DNA of 64,000 nt from positions 682,001 to 746,000 of the forward strand of contig JABUFD010000002.1 in NCBI GenBank assembly GCA_013314735.1, given 5' to 3'. This DNA is from Anaerolineae bacterium (GTDB lineage: Bacteria; Chloroflexota; Anaerolineae; Anaerolineales; Anaerolineaceae). Below, piece after piece: positions 1 to 8,308 of this stretch. A program made the translations under genes and the position numbers. Under the pieces are notes generated by a model, which was given only the letters and a program-made list of their open reading frames with translations, searched no databases and was not told the origin of the DNA. Each line of letters opens with the position of its first letter. Position 1 is the first letter of the stretch.

Positions 1-99
1 CTGGACTGTAAATCTCCTCTTGTTTTCTGTGAATTCTTTCAGAATATATAGATATCGTTGAACTAGATGTTGGATTCAATTTGACGAAAAGAGAAAATT

Positions 100-744
100 A
101 TGGATCGCTGGCAACAAGTATTACCTGAAACTATCAAAAAAAGATACGAACTTCATAATGTCAACAATGCTGTCGAGATTCTTTCACAAGCTTTTCCGGT
201 AGAATTCACTGAAATTATGTCTGCACTCACGGATTTTTACCTAACAATAGACGATATAACAAGGAGTGGTGGAAACGAATCGACGATCCCTAAAAAGTTA
301 TCAGCTGCGTTGCATCCTATTGGCTGGGAAGAAGTTAAAATTACCGGGGATCTTCTTGTAAAGTTGCATAAACGTAATCCTTCTTCTGAAACAGAAATAA
401 CTATCAAAGATTTTATTGATGGTCATAATATTGACTACGTCAAAAACGGCGTTGCTGTTGACATGGAATGGAATAGCAAGGACCAGACATTTGATAGGGA
501 TTTATTTGCTTTTCGCACATTCTACGAATGTGGAATTATCTCATGTGGAGTTATTATCACAAGGAGCGAAGAATTAAACCAAGTTTTTGACGCATTAGGA
601 ATCAATATAAAAAAGAAATATGGAGCAAGTACAACATGGATCGGAAAATTGCTTCCTCGTATTCAAGCGAGGCGCCATGGGGGATGCCCATTATTAATTG
701 TTGGGATTACCCCAAGGGTGATTGCCGATTGGAAGGATAGCTAG
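100..744 (+). CDS. BglII-family type II restriction endonuclease
   Basis: This 214-aa protein looks like the nuclease of a type II restriction-modification pair. Residues 108-155 carry the layout typical of the BglII/BstYI family: D112, then nine residues on D121-M-E123-W-N, followed by a conserved stretch FDRDLFAFR and GIISCGVIITR. In BglII itself the matching positions are Asp, Glu and Gln, so the second and third acidic positions differ here but keep metal-binding potential. The methylase follows directly, with 1 nt between the stop and the next ATG. The region is AT-rich compared with downstream genes, which suggests acquisition. The recognition site cannot be read from sequence; a GATC-centred site is only a family-based guess. 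Confidence 0.85.
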   Translation: MDRWQQVLPETIKKRYELHNVNNAVEILSQAFPVEFTEIMSALTDFYLTIDDITRSGGNESTIPKKLSAALHPIGWEEVKITGDLLVKLHKRNPSSETEITIKDFIDGHNIDYVKNGVAVDMEWNSKDQTFDRDLFAFRTFYECGIISCGVIITRSEELNQVFDALGINIKKKYGASTTWIGKLLPRIQARRHGGCPLLIVGITPRVIADWKDS

Positions 745-745
745 G

Positions 746-1426
746 ATGTCTGCCCAAGATATCATGTACCATAAAGATAATAACCTGTTTGATTTTTGTG
801 ATGGATTAAAGTTTAAAACTATATTGGCTGATCCTCCATGGCAATTTCAAAATCGGACAGGAAAAATGGCGCCTGAGCATAAACGCTTGAATCGATATCC
901 GACAATGAAACTCGAGGATATCAAAGGTCTTCCTGTGTCAAAAGTAGCCGACGAAGTTTGCCATTTATATCTATGGGTCCCAAATGCATTATTGCCCGAG
1001 GGTTTGGAAGTTTTGAGGACATGGGGTTTTCAATACAAAACCAATATAATATGGGAAAAAGTTCGCAAAGATGGCGAACCGGATGGCCGTGGTGTTGGAT
1101 TTTACTTCCGTAATGTAACAGAGGTACTATTATTTGGAATTAAAGGAACCAAAGCCAGAACACTTGCTCCTGCCCGTAGTCAGGTAAATTTGATCCGTTC
1201 GCAAAAACGAGAGCACTCACGAAAACCAGATGAGATTTTTGAAGTTATTGAGCGATGTAGCCCAGGTCCTTATTTGGAATTATTCGCTCGTGGTGAAAGA
1301 GATGGTTGGACACTTTGGGGTAATCAGGCAAATGAAGAGTATGAACCTGATTGGGCAACATACAAGAATTCTACAATATTACCTTTATTCGATAATCAAA
1401 ATCATTTTGTAGGAAATGCCGATTAA
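746..1426 (+). CDS. MT-A70 family adenine-N6 DNA methyltransferase
   Basis: The protein (226 aa from the ATG at 746) is an adenine-N6 methyltransferase of the MT-A70 family, expected to protect host DNA from the upstream BglII-like nuclease. Visible motifs are the catalytic DPPW at residues 29-32, HLYLWVPNA in the middle strand, SRKPDEIFEVIE and the C-terminal YLELFAR. The ATG at 746 is preferred over an in-frame TTG at 722 because GGAAGG sits just upstream and the gene then starts right after the nuclease stop. Base composition is AT-rich, like its partner. MT-A70 enzymes are also found alone on phages and plasmids, but here the pairing with a nuclease argues for restriction-modification. 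Confidence 0.88.
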   Translation: MSAQDIMYHKDNNLFDFCDGLKFKTILADPPWQFQNRTGKMAPEHKRLNRYPTMKLEDIKGLPVSKVADEVCHLYLWVPNALLPEGLEVLRTWGFQYKTNIIWEKVRKDGEPDGRGVGFYFRNVTEVLLFGIKGTKARTLAPARSQVNLIRSQKREHSRKPDEIFEVIERCSPGPYLELFARGERDGWTLWGNQANEEYEPDWATYKNSTILPLFDNQNHFVGNAD

Positions 1427-1443
1427 TACGGCACGGTATTTGT

Positions 1444-1740
1444 GTGGAAACCAGAATTCTTCAGGATTATGACACCATCCAAACCGCCCTGGCCAGTGGG
1501 CAAGAGGAGTTGATCCCGGTAGATGTGGTGTATGCGCTCCTTGATGGTGCCAATCCGATCCGGGTATGGCGGGAATTCCGCGGAATCCCGCGCCAGGCAT
1601 TGGCAGACCAGGCCGGGATCAGTACCGCATATCCCTCACAACTCGAAAACGGCAGGCGAACCGGATCGCTGGCAGTTTTGACCAGCATCGCACGCGTACT
1701 ACAAATTTCGCCGGATCAACTTTTGCCCGTCGCGCAATAA
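1444..1740 (+). CDS. XRE-family helix-turn-helix regulator, probably N-terminally shortened
   Basis: A 98-aa protein starting at GTG 1444, with a Cro/C1-type helix-turn-helix at about residues 36-92 (VWREFRGIPRQALADQAGIS, then AYPSQLENGRRTGSL). It resembles the antitoxin-like regulators that carry a short Phd-like segment before the HTH. Those usually begin about 30 residues earlier, and here the upstream part is replaced by the end of the AT-rich methylase gene 18 nt away. No good ribosome-binding site precedes the GTG, and no toxin gene is adjacent. It could serve as a control protein for the restriction-modification pair, but its composition matches the GC-rich downstream DNA, so it more likely belongs to the host side of the junction. 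Confidence 0.7.
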   Translation: METRILQDYDTIQTALASGQEELIPVDVVYALLDGANPIRVWREFRGIPRQALADQAGISTAYPSQLENGRRTGSLAVLTSIARVLQISPDQLLPVAQ

Positions 1741-1811
1741 ACCCCGCCGCTTTCACTAACTTTTCACTTCTGGAAACGAAAGGATTCGCCGGCAGGCTTG
1801 GCTGCGCCTGT

Positions 1812-1817
1812 TATAAT
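1812..1817 (+). promoter_or_regulatory. -10 box TATAAT for the BNR-repeat protein
   Basis: A perfect TATAAT lies 49 nt before the ATG at 1867. No convincing -35 hexamer at 16-18 nt was found. Confidence 0.4.
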
Positions 1818-1866
1818 CAGCATCATCCACCCAAACCATTCACTGCTGAGCGCCCCCACTCGCCTG

Positions 1867-2943
1867 ATGAACCTCCCCCTCCCCGTCATTGCCCATTCCC
1901 CCGCACGCACGCGGCAGTACATCGGTTCGCCGGGGATTGCCGCCCTGCCGGACGGCACGTTCCTCGCCAGCCATGACCTGTTCGGCCCTGGCAGCACGCG
2001 CGACACCACCCATGTCTACGCCTCCACCGATGGCGGCAGCAGCTGGGCGCTGCGCGCGGCGATCCGCGGGCAGTGGTGGAGCACGCTCTTCACCCACCGC
2101 GGCGCGCTGTACCTGATGGGCACCACGCGGGAATACGGCGCATGTGTCATCCGGCGCTCCACCGACGGCGGTTTCACCTGGAGTACACCGGCGGATGCCG
2201 CCCACGGTCTGCTGCTGGCGGACGCGATGTACCACTGCGCGCCGGTGCCGCTGCTGGCGCACAATGGCCGCCTGTGGCGCGGAATGGAGGAGTATACCGG
2301 ACCCAAATGGGGCAGTTTCCGGGCTTTCCTCATGTCGATTGACGATGGCGCCGACCTGCTCAACGCCGCCCACTGGCGCTGCACCAATCGCATTGGGGTG
2401 TCCGCGGACTGGCTGGATGGCCGCGCGGGCGGCATCCTGGAGGGCAATGCCCTGCTTACCCCGGATGGGGAAGTGGCGGATGTGTTGCGCGTGCACCACC
2501 CCGGCTGGCACGAACAGGCTGCCTTGATGACGGTCAGCGCGGATGGCGGCACGCTGTGTTTTGATCCCGCGGCAGGCTTCCTGCCGCTGCCGGGCGGTGC
2601 GAAGAAATTCACCATCCGCTGGGACGCTCTCTCGCGCTGCTACTGGGCGCTGCTCAACCCCGCCCCGGCGGATCCGATTCCCGGGCTGCGCCCGGACCAG
2701 GTGCGCAACCAGCTGGTGCTGGCCTCCTCACTGGATCTGCGGGCATGGCACATCCACCGCACGCTGCTGACGCATCCCGATGCGGCGCGGGTCGGTTTCC
2801 AGTATGTCGACTGGCTGTTTGATGGCGCTGACATCCTCGCGGCGGTACGCACCGCCTACCCCGAGCCGGATGGCACCCCCGCCCACAACGCCCATGACGC
2901 CAATTATTTGTGTTTCCTGCGCGTGCCGGATTTCCGCGGATGA
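1867..2943 (+). CDS. Sialidase/BNR-repeat family protein
   Basis: A 358-aa protein with the fold signature of six-bladed sialidase-like propellers: Asp-box (BNR) motifs STDGGSSW at residues 53-60 and STDGGFTW at 98-105, and a weaker SADGG near 220. There is no signal peptide, so it would act in the cytoplasm or be exported by another route. Start at 1867 (MNLPLPVIAHSP) is preferred to the in-frame ATG at 1798 because the extra N-terminus is not family-like and contains the TATAAT box. The gene precedes an esterase and a GH5-like enzyme, which suggests a role in carbohydrate or sialo-sugar breakdown. Substrate specificity is unknown; the family also contains non-enzymatic propellers. Confidence 0.75.
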   Translation: MNLPLPVIAHSPARTRQYIGSPGIAALPDGTFLASHDLFGPGSTRDTTHVYASTDGGSSWALRAAIRGQWWSTLFTHRGALYLMGTTREYGACVIRRSTDGGFTWSTPADAAHGLLLADAMYHCAPVPLLAHNGRLWRGMEEYTGPKWGSFRAFLMSIDDGADLLNAAHWRCTNRIGVSADWLDGRAGGILEGNALLTPDGEVADVLRVHHPGWHEQAALMTVSADGGTLCFDPAAGFLPLPGGAKKFTIRWDALSRCYWALLNPAPADPIPGLRPDQVRNQLVLASSLDLRAWHIHRTLLTHPDAARVGFQYVDWLFDGADILAAVRTAYPEPDGTPAHNAHDANYLCFLRVPDFRG

Positions 2944-3042
2944 TTCCCTCATAAGGGGGAAATCAATATCCTGGCATGCATGGGCTTGTTTGGATGTGCG
3001 GGATCGTTGGATTCTGGCCCCGCAACAGTTTCCTGTTTCCGG

Positions 3043-3048
3043 TACAAT
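3043..3048 (+). promoter_or_regulatory. -10 box TACAAT before the esterase gene
   Basis: GGTACAATG occurs 43 nt before the ATG at 3091, where AAGGAG also supplies a Shine-Dalgarno. The -35 element is not clear. Confidence 0.4.
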
Positions 3049-3090
3049 GAAAGAAAATTGGGAAATTCGCAAGGAACAAAGGAGTACCCC

Positions 3091-4233
3091 ATGGCATCAA
3101 TCCTCTATGAACACCTTGGCATCTTCAGTGATTGGGCGGAGAAAGCCGCTTCCGAACGACCGCTCCGCCCGCTGGCACAGCCCGGGCCGCAAACCCAAAA
3201 GCAGGTGCGTGACACGCTCGGCTTTTTCTTCCGCGATGAACAGCCGCAGGATGTGCGCATTGACGACACCTGGGAGCAGGACGGCGTCAGCGGTGAAGCG
3301 GTTTCGTGGTCGGTTGGATACGGCCCGCGCACCCAGGCGTGGGTGCTGAAACCGGTTGGAGTGGTGGGGCCGCTGCCGGGGGTGGTTGCCCTGCATGACC
3401 ACGGCGGTTTCAAGTTTAACGGCAAGGAAAAGATCGCCGAAGGACCGGAGGAGATGCCGGACTATCTGCGCATCTACCAGGAGCGTGCCTACGGTGGGCG
3501 CGCCTTTGCCAACGCCCTGGCGCGGGAAGGATTTGTGGTTTTGGTGCACGATACCTTCGCCTGGGGCAGCCGCCGTTTCCCGCGCGAAACGATGGAAACC
3601 GCTTTCGCCCCGGCTTTTGAACCGCTGGCCGGCGAGAGCCTGTCGCGGGGCATTCCCTATGAGATCGCCGAATACAACTTCCTGGCACGTCTCCAGGAGC
3701 ATGAACTCGAAAAATACTGCGGCCTGCTGGGCACCACCTTTGCCGGGGTCGTCACCTACGAGGACCGCGTGGCGGTGCAATACCTGCTCTCGCGCTCTGA
3801 TGTGGTACCCGGCGGGGTGGGTTGCATCGGGCTGTCGGGCGGGGGCTGCCGCGCCGGACTGCTGCAGGGCTCCTGTGATGCCGTCAGGGCGGCCGTGGTG
3901 GTGGGCATGATGAGCACCCACGAAGGTCTGCTGGACCACAACGTGCGCTCCCATACCTGGATGTTCTTCCCCGCCGGCTGGTCTCGCCTTGGCGATTGGA
4001 CCGATCTCGTTGCCTGCCGCGCGCCCTCACCGCTGCTGGTGCAGTACGACAATGAGGACGACCTGTTCACGCCGGCCGGTATGCACGCCGCCGACCAACG
4101 CTTGGCAGCGCATTATGCCCATGTAGGCCACCCCGGCGCCTACACCGGTGAATTTTACCCCGGCCCGCACAAATTTGACCTGGCGATGCAGGCCAGTGCC
4201 TTTGCCTGGCTGAAGCGCCAACTGGCTGGTTGA
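3091..4233 (+). CDS. Alpha/beta-hydrolase, acetyl-xylan-esterase/dienelactone-hydrolase-like
   Basis: A 380-aa alpha/beta hydrolase. The nucleophile elbow is GLSGG with Ser249, the oxyanion region is ALHDHGGF at about 100-107, the acid is probably in YDNEDDLFTP (about 330), and the base is His in GPHKFD near 367. This spacing and the HDHGG motif match the large esterases that deacetylate polysaccharides. ATG 3091 is preceded by AAGGAG at 3080-3085. The stop at 4233 is 15 nt before the GH5-like gene, so the two are probably cotranscribed and may act on the same glycan. No signal peptide is present. Substrate is inferred only from the family and the neighbour. Confidence 0.82.
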   Translation: MASILYEHLGIFSDWAEKAASERPLRPLAQPGPQTQKQVRDTLGFFFRDEQPQDVRIDDTWEQDGVSGEAVSWSVGYGPRTQAWVLKPVGVVGPLPGVVALHDHGGFKFNGKEKIAEGPEEMPDYLRIYQERAYGGRAFANALAREGFVVLVHDTFAWGSRRFPRETMETAFAPAFEPLAGESLSRGIPYEIAEYNFLARLQEHELEKYCGLLGTTFAGVVTYEDRVAVQYLLSRSDVVPGGVGCIGLSGGGCRAGLLQGSCDAVRAAVVVGMMSTHEGLLDHNVRSHTWMFFPAGWSRLGDWTDLVACRAPSPLLVQYDNEDDLFTPAGMHAADQRLAAHYAHVGHPGAYTGEFYPGPHKFDLAMQASAFAWLKRQLAG

Positions 4234-4248
4234 TTCCAGGAACAGCGC

Positions 4249-5355
4249 ATGAAATACAGCATTGATCAACACCGCTTTGGCGTCAATTACACCCCCACCC
4301 ATGCCTGGTATTACGGTTGGAATGATTTTCAGCCGGATGAAATTGCCAGGGACCTCGACAGCATCGCCCAGCTGGGCGCGGATCACATCCGCCTGATGCT
4401 GATCTGGCCGTATTTCCAGCCCAACCCCAAAACCGTGAGTGAGGCGCACCTGGTGCGTCTGGATACCCTGATGGGACTGGCGGCGCAGCGCGAGTTGGAA
4501 GTGGTGGTCAGCCTGTTCACGGGATGGTTATCCGGGTATGCCTTCAAACCGCCCTTTCAACAGGATCAAACCTTTTATGACCTGGAATACAGCGCGCCGC
4601 CCCAGGAATTGTACCTGCGCACGGTGGCGGAGCACATGCGGAGGCATGAGAACTTCCTCGGGTTCGATCTCGGCAATGAACTCAATTGCTGCTGGCAAGC
4701 CCCGCACCGCAGCGTGGGAGACGCATGGAGCGGACATATGCTGGCGCTGGCACGAGAAGTTGCCCCGGGCGGGGTGCATGGCAACGGGGTTGACCACCAG
4801 CCCTGGTTCCAGCCGGCCACTTTTTCGCCGCAGCACCTGGCACAGGCCCAGGAGATTATTCCCTTGCATTGCTGGACCTTTTTCACCGGTGCGCTGCAGC
4901 GCAGCGGCGGTGACTGCCTGCATCCGCGGCCGCTGCACCTGCTTTCATCCATGGCATCCCTGGCACGGGCCTATGCCGGCGATCCGAATAAACCGGTCTG
5001 GGTGCAGGAATTCGGGATGGTGCCGGATTGGACCGATCCCGCGAACATTCCCACCTTTGTGGAAGCCTCCATCCGCAACGCGATAGATGCCGGCGTGAGC
5101 TGGTTCACCTGGTGGTCCAGCCACGATATTGATACACGATACGCCTTTGATCCGCTGGAATATGCCATGGGTCTGATGACGAATGAGCGCCGGATGAAGG
5201 CGCATGCGCATGTTTTCAAAGAACTGGCAGAAAGCTACCGTGGTAAACCTGTCGCGTCGAATCCCCGCCCCCTGCCGGCCCCGCCTGCGGAGCACCATAC
5301 CGATGCTGTATGGGCATGGCTGGATGACCGGGTTGCCTCCTGCAGCCGGGAATAG
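4249..5355 (+). CDS. GH5-like glycoside hydrolase (TIM barrel)
   Basis: A 368-aa (beta/alpha)8 glycosidase. The acid/base Glu is E144 in GFDLGNELN and the nucleophile Glu is E254 in VWVQEFG, the usual strand-4 and strand-7 positions of clan GH-A enzymes. The N-terminus FGVNYTPTHAWYYGWNDF with the IRLMLIWPYFQPNP strand fits cellulase/mannanase-like proteins. No secretion signal is visible, so it probably acts on imported oligosaccharides. It lies 15 nt after the esterase and is likely in its operon. The exact GH family (GH5 versus GH2/GH42-related) cannot be fixed without a profile search. Confidence 0.8.
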   Translation: MKYSIDQHRFGVNYTPTHAWYYGWNDFQPDEIARDLDSIAQLGADHIRLMLIWPYFQPNPKTVSEAHLVRLDTLMGLAAQRELEVVVSLFTGWLSGYAFKPPFQQDQTFYDLEYSAPPQELYLRTVAEHMRRHENFLGFDLGNELNCCWQAPHRSVGDAWSGHMLALAREVAPGGVHGNGVDHQPWFQPATFSPQHLAQAQEIIPLHCWTFFTGALQRSGGDCLHPRPLHLLSSMASLARAYAGDPNKPVWVQEFGMVPDWTDPANIPTFVEASIRNAIDAGVSWFTWWSSHDIDTRYAFDPLEYAMGLMTNERRMKAHAHVFKELAESYRGKPVASNPRPLPAPPAEHHTDAVWAWLDDRVASCSRE

Positions 5356-5463
5356 ACCGGCAGCGAAAAAGCCCCCTGTTTTGTGTGTAATTTTGGTACA
5401 AAAGTTGCTATACTGGTAGATAGTTTTTATTTCCCCCCAATTGTTCAAATGGAGAGTTGTATC

Positions 5464-5670
5464 ATGGAAGACGAGAAAAAATTAAAGTTGATGCGTTTCT
5501 GGTTGTTTGGCACCTTTGTGATCATTTTTGCCGCAGCCACCATTTATGTCGGCCAATTCACCGGCATGGCGATCTTTAAGGAATGGCGCTACTGGCTTTC
5601 GATGGCGATTGCTGCCGCGCTGTGCGTGGGCGCATTCTTCGGTTACAAGGCCTTCATTTCCCGCAAGTAA
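5464..5670 (+). CDS. Small two-helix membrane protein
   Basis: A 68-aa protein with a charged N-terminus (MEDEKKLKLMR) and two hydrophobic helices at about 12-34 and 43-64, ending in a basic tail. GGAGAG at 5450-5455 is the likely ribosome-binding site for the ATG at 5464, so the longer reading from 5383 is rejected. A TATACT at 5409-5414 may be the -10 box. No family is recognised. It is followed by a 13-bp stem-loop, so it is probably its own transcription unit. Confidence 0.6.
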   Translation: MEDEKKLKLMRFWLFGTFVIIFAAATIYVGQFTGMAIFKEWRYWLSMAIAAALCVGAFFGYKAFISRK

Positions 5671-5690
5671 ACAACCTTCCCCAATCCACC

Positions 5691-5732
5691 ATCCATGCCG
5701 GGCAGAAACTGCCTGTTCCGCCCGGCATGGAT
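5691..5732 (+). terminator. 13-bp inverted repeat after the small membrane protein
   Basis: The arms 5691-5703 (ATCCATGCCGGGC) and 5720-5732 (GCCCGGCATGGAT) are perfectly complementary around a 16-nt loop. No T-run follows, so termination strength is uncertain. Confidence 0.5.
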
Positions 5733-6004
5733 TCCACTACCGCAGCACCGCTGTGGAGATTTTGTGTTTCTGCGGTCAGGTAGTCTTCAATCCTATAGTT
5801 GTGGTTTGCCAGTTTGTCCTGTCTGGGTGGTTTTTTGGTTTCTTATCTGTAAAGTTCACCAGGCAGGATCACTCCTGAATCCGGGTTGTGTTCACATTCC
5901 ATGCCGGCAGGATAAATAACGGCAGCTGTATATCGCCAGGTTTCGGGTCGCAGAAACGTTTGTTATAGCTGGATTACCATTCTCCAAATTTGTGTGTTTC
6001 TTCG

Positions 6005-6010
6005 TATAAT
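6005..6010 (+). promoter_or_regulatory. -10 box TATAAT before the S41 peptidase
   Basis: A perfect TATAAT lies 65 nt before the ATG at 6076. No clear -35 hexamer is present. Confidence 0.4.
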
Positions 6011-6075
6011 GAATGCCGAACAGTCGAAGAACAGACTGTGAAACAAGCAAACATATGTACTCAGGCAGGAATCAA

Positions 6076-7662
6076 ATGAGAAAGTTTCTGGCATTTACCG
6101 GATGGGGTTTCCTCGGCATCACTGTTATCATCCTTTTGTTTCTGGGAATTCAATCCCTGCGGTTGCACTGGTGGACTTCGCCAGGAAATGATCCGCTCCC
6201 GGAACTCACACAGGACCAGAAAATGGAAGATATGCGTTACTTGCTGATGCTGACAGAAAAAGTAACAATGGCGGATGCAGTGTGGGATGCTGCGGGCATG
6301 GAGAACCCGTTGGCGGCGCAGGATGAATGGATCAAACGTGCAGGTGAAACTGAAAATAACCGGGAATTCATAGACCTTGTACTGCAATTCCTGACGCATG
6401 TTGGACAGGGTGGGCATGCTTTCCCGGCGTATGATGCCAACTTTAATCCCATCACCAGCCTGGTAAGTGATGTCCCCCGCGATTCGTTTTCACGTACCGC
6501 GCAGTGGTCTTCCATTATCGGCAGCCTTTCATGGTATGCCCATGCCAATTTGCCATTGATCTACCGGGATGGCAAATATCTGGTTGAAGTTGACAGCCAG
6601 GTTGGCGATATCCATTTGCCTGCCGGTTCGGCTGTGGAAACAGTGGATGGCTTGCCGGTGGAAGAATTTGTACTGCGCCAACAATACCGCACACACCTGC
6701 GGTATGATCCGCAACTGGAAAAATTCTTTATATACCCTCTGCTGGGAATCGACCCGGGTATCGCTGCTGGTGGATGGATCCTGACAGTGCGTCTGCCGGA
6801 TGGATCATTACAGACGGTGGTGGTTGACCGTATCCCCGGCTACCAGGCGCATCTCCCTGTAGAAGCCTATGCTGCCAATACCCGCTGCATGGCACTCACG
6901 CCGGAGGTGCTATACATCAGGATGCTTACCTTTGCCGGTGTCAACGCCAGCCAGGATGCCATTACCCTGCGGAAGTGTTTTTCAGAAGGAAACTATAAAT
7001 CTGCCATTTTTGATGTGCGTGGAAATACGGGCGGTGAAATCTGGAGCTATATGAATAACATCATTGCGCCGCTCATTGATGAACCAGTGACCTACAGTAC
7101 CACGCATGCTGTAAAAGAGAGTTTTTATCGCTGGTATAATTGGCGTTGGTGGCTTTATCGGCTGACCAATAATAACGAATTGATCGATCCAATTGCCCAC
7201 CGCGTGTCTGTAACACGGATAGCGCAACAGCCCTACAGCGATCAGGATTGGCGGGTGGTACAGGTGAACCGCCGGATTGAACCAGCCGCAGATCCTTATT
7301 CGTTTAAGGGGAGTTTGTATGTACTGGCGGATAATAATACGCTTTCCGCCGGTGATAGTTTCACTGCCGTGATGCAGCACACCGGATTGGCGACCGTTGT
7401 GGGCACCAATACTGTTGGATGGGGGCAGGGATATCAGGCAAAGATGCTGTATGGTCTACCCAACAGCGGTTTGCTGATCTACCTCGATGCGGAATTAACA
7501 TTGAACGCGGATGGTACGATCAATAACTACCAGGGAGTAATGCCTTCGGTTTTCCTTGAGCCATCGCAGTATCCCAGCACGTATCCCCAGGCTTTCAGCC
7601 GGGATACTTTACTGGCAGACCCGTGGGTGCAATGGGTGCTCAGCGATGCGGAGAAGGACTGA
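6076..7662 (+). CDS. S41-family peptidase (C-terminal-processing/tricorn type), membrane-anchored
   Basis: A 528-aa protein with one N-terminal membrane segment at about residues 4-27 and an extracytoplasmic S41 protease domain. The family pattern is visible in the strand FDVRGNTGGEIW, in LADNNTLSAGDSFTAVMQ with the probable catalytic Ser in SAGD, and in VVGTNTVGWGQGY. A PDZ-like region lies around residues 170-240 (GSAVETVDGLPVEEFV). ATG 6076 with CAGGCAGGA just upstream is chosen over the ATG at 6013, which leaves an implausible hydrophilic leader. These peptidases degrade or trim exported proteins; the substrate is unknown. Codon usage is somewhat less GC-rich than the neighbours. Confidence 0.8.
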   Translation: MRKFLAFTGWGFLGITVIILLFLGIQSLRLHWWTSPGNDPLPELTQDQKMEDMRYLLMLTEKVTMADAVWDAAGMENPLAAQDEWIKRAGETENNREFIDLVLQFLTHVGQGGHAFPAYDANFNPITSLVSDVPRDSFSRTAQWSSIIGSLSWYAHANLPLIYRDGKYLVEVDSQVGDIHLPAGSAVETVDGLPVEEFVLRQQYRTHLRYDPQLEKFFIYPLLGIDPGIAAGGWILTVRLPDGSLQTVVVDRIPGYQAHLPVEAYAANTRCMALTPEVLYIRMLTFAGVNASQDAITLRKCFSEGNYKSAIFDVRGNTGGEIWSYMNNIIAPLIDEPVTYSTTHAVKESFYRWYNWRWWLYRLTNNNELIDPIAHRVSVTRIAQQPYSDQDWRVVQVNRRIEPAADPYSFKGSLYVLADNNTLSAGDSFTAVMQHTGLATVVGTNTVGWGQGYQAKMLYGLPNSGLLIYLDAELTLNADGTINNYQGVMPSVFLEPSQYPSTYPQAFSRDTLLADPWVQWVLSDAEKD

Positions 7663-7769
7663 AATGACCGGCGGTAATTTCCATACTTCCCTACGGTTGC
7701 ACTTCGATCTGGAGCCAGGGCTTGTGTTCCTCTTGTAAACTTGTTACACTATAAATAACCATTCGCTAA

Positions 7770-7784
7770 TGAGAACGATTTTCC
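7770..7784 (+). promoter_or_regulatory. Fur/PerR-type operator before the regulator gene
   Basis: TGAGAACGATTTTCC matches the 7-1-7 Fur/PerR consensus (TGATAATNATTATCA) at 10 of 14 defined positions. It sits between a TATAAA at 7750-7755 and the ATG at 7790, a position suited to autoregulation. Confidence 0.5.
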
Positions 7785-7789
7785 ATACC

Positions 7790-8233
7790 ATGAATGATCC
7801 TGAACTGCGCTACCAGAGCATGCTGACCAAATTAAAGAACCGCGGCGGCCGCATCACCTCACACCGCATGGCGTTGCTGCGCCTGATTGCGGTTTCGGAA
7901 GGACACCCCAATGCCGCGCAGTTGTTCGAACAGCTGCGGCAGCAGTTCCCCACCGTCAGCCTGGCGACGGTGTACAAAACCCTGGCACTGCTCAAGGAAG
8001 AAAACGAGGTGTTCGAGATTGATCTGCGCGATGACAGTCATTACGACGGCAACAAGCCTTACCCGCATCCACACCTGATCTGCCGGGTATGCCGCCAGAT
8101 CATTGACGGTGATGAAGTCTCCCTGCTGGGCGCCCTCAACCAGGAGATCCGCGAACGGTATCAATTCCAGGTGCAGCAATCGCAGCTGGTGTTTTACGGC
8201 GTCTGCCGTGACTGCCGGGACATTCCCGGCTAA
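7790..8233 (+). CDS. perR: Fur-family peroxide regulator (PerR-like)
   Basis: A 147-aa Fur-superfamily repressor. The winged helix spans residues 10-85 (ITSHRMALLRLI, then TVYKTLALLKEENEV). The regulatory metal site lies in YPHPHLICRVC, and the structural zinc site is formed by ICRVC and GVCRDC. The catalase gene follows 75 nt downstream on the same strand with a PerR-like palindrome between them, which supports peroxide sensing rather than iron sensing. The ATG at 7790 is used; an in-frame ATG at 7769 would overlap the putative operator. Neither has a strong Shine-Dalgarno. Expected to repress katA and itself until oxidised. Confidence 0.85.
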   Translation: MNDPELRYQSMLTKLKNRGGRITSHRMALLRLIAVSEGHPNAAQLFEQLRQQFPTVSLATVYKTLALLKEENEVFEIDLRDDSHYDGNKPYPHPHLICRVCRQIIDGDEVSLLGALNQEIRERYQFQVQQSQLVFYGVCRDCRDIPG

Positions 8234-8245
8234 AAATTTTCGACA

Positions 8246-8268
8246 TTATGGAGAATAATTCTCTATAA
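8246..8268 (+). promoter_or_regulatory. PerR-like palindromic operator before catalase
   Basis: The arms TATGGAGAAT and ATTCTCTATA (8247-8256 and 8258-8267) pair at nine of ten positions around A8257. The outermost T8246 and A8268 also pair. It matches the 7-1-7 PerR/Fur consensus about as well as the site at 7770. It lies 41 nt before the catalase start codon. Confidence 0.65.
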
Positions 8269-8308
8269 AGAAAGTTAATCAATAAATATCAAAGAAAGGA
8301 CCTGACTG

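Larger units (their letters stand above)
5671..6075. other. 405-nt intergenic region, no gene seen
   Basis: It holds the stem-loop at 5691-5732 near its start and a TATAAT at 6005-6010 near its end. Short open frames at 5695-5919 lack ribosome-binding sites and protein-like composition. Confidence 0.5.
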
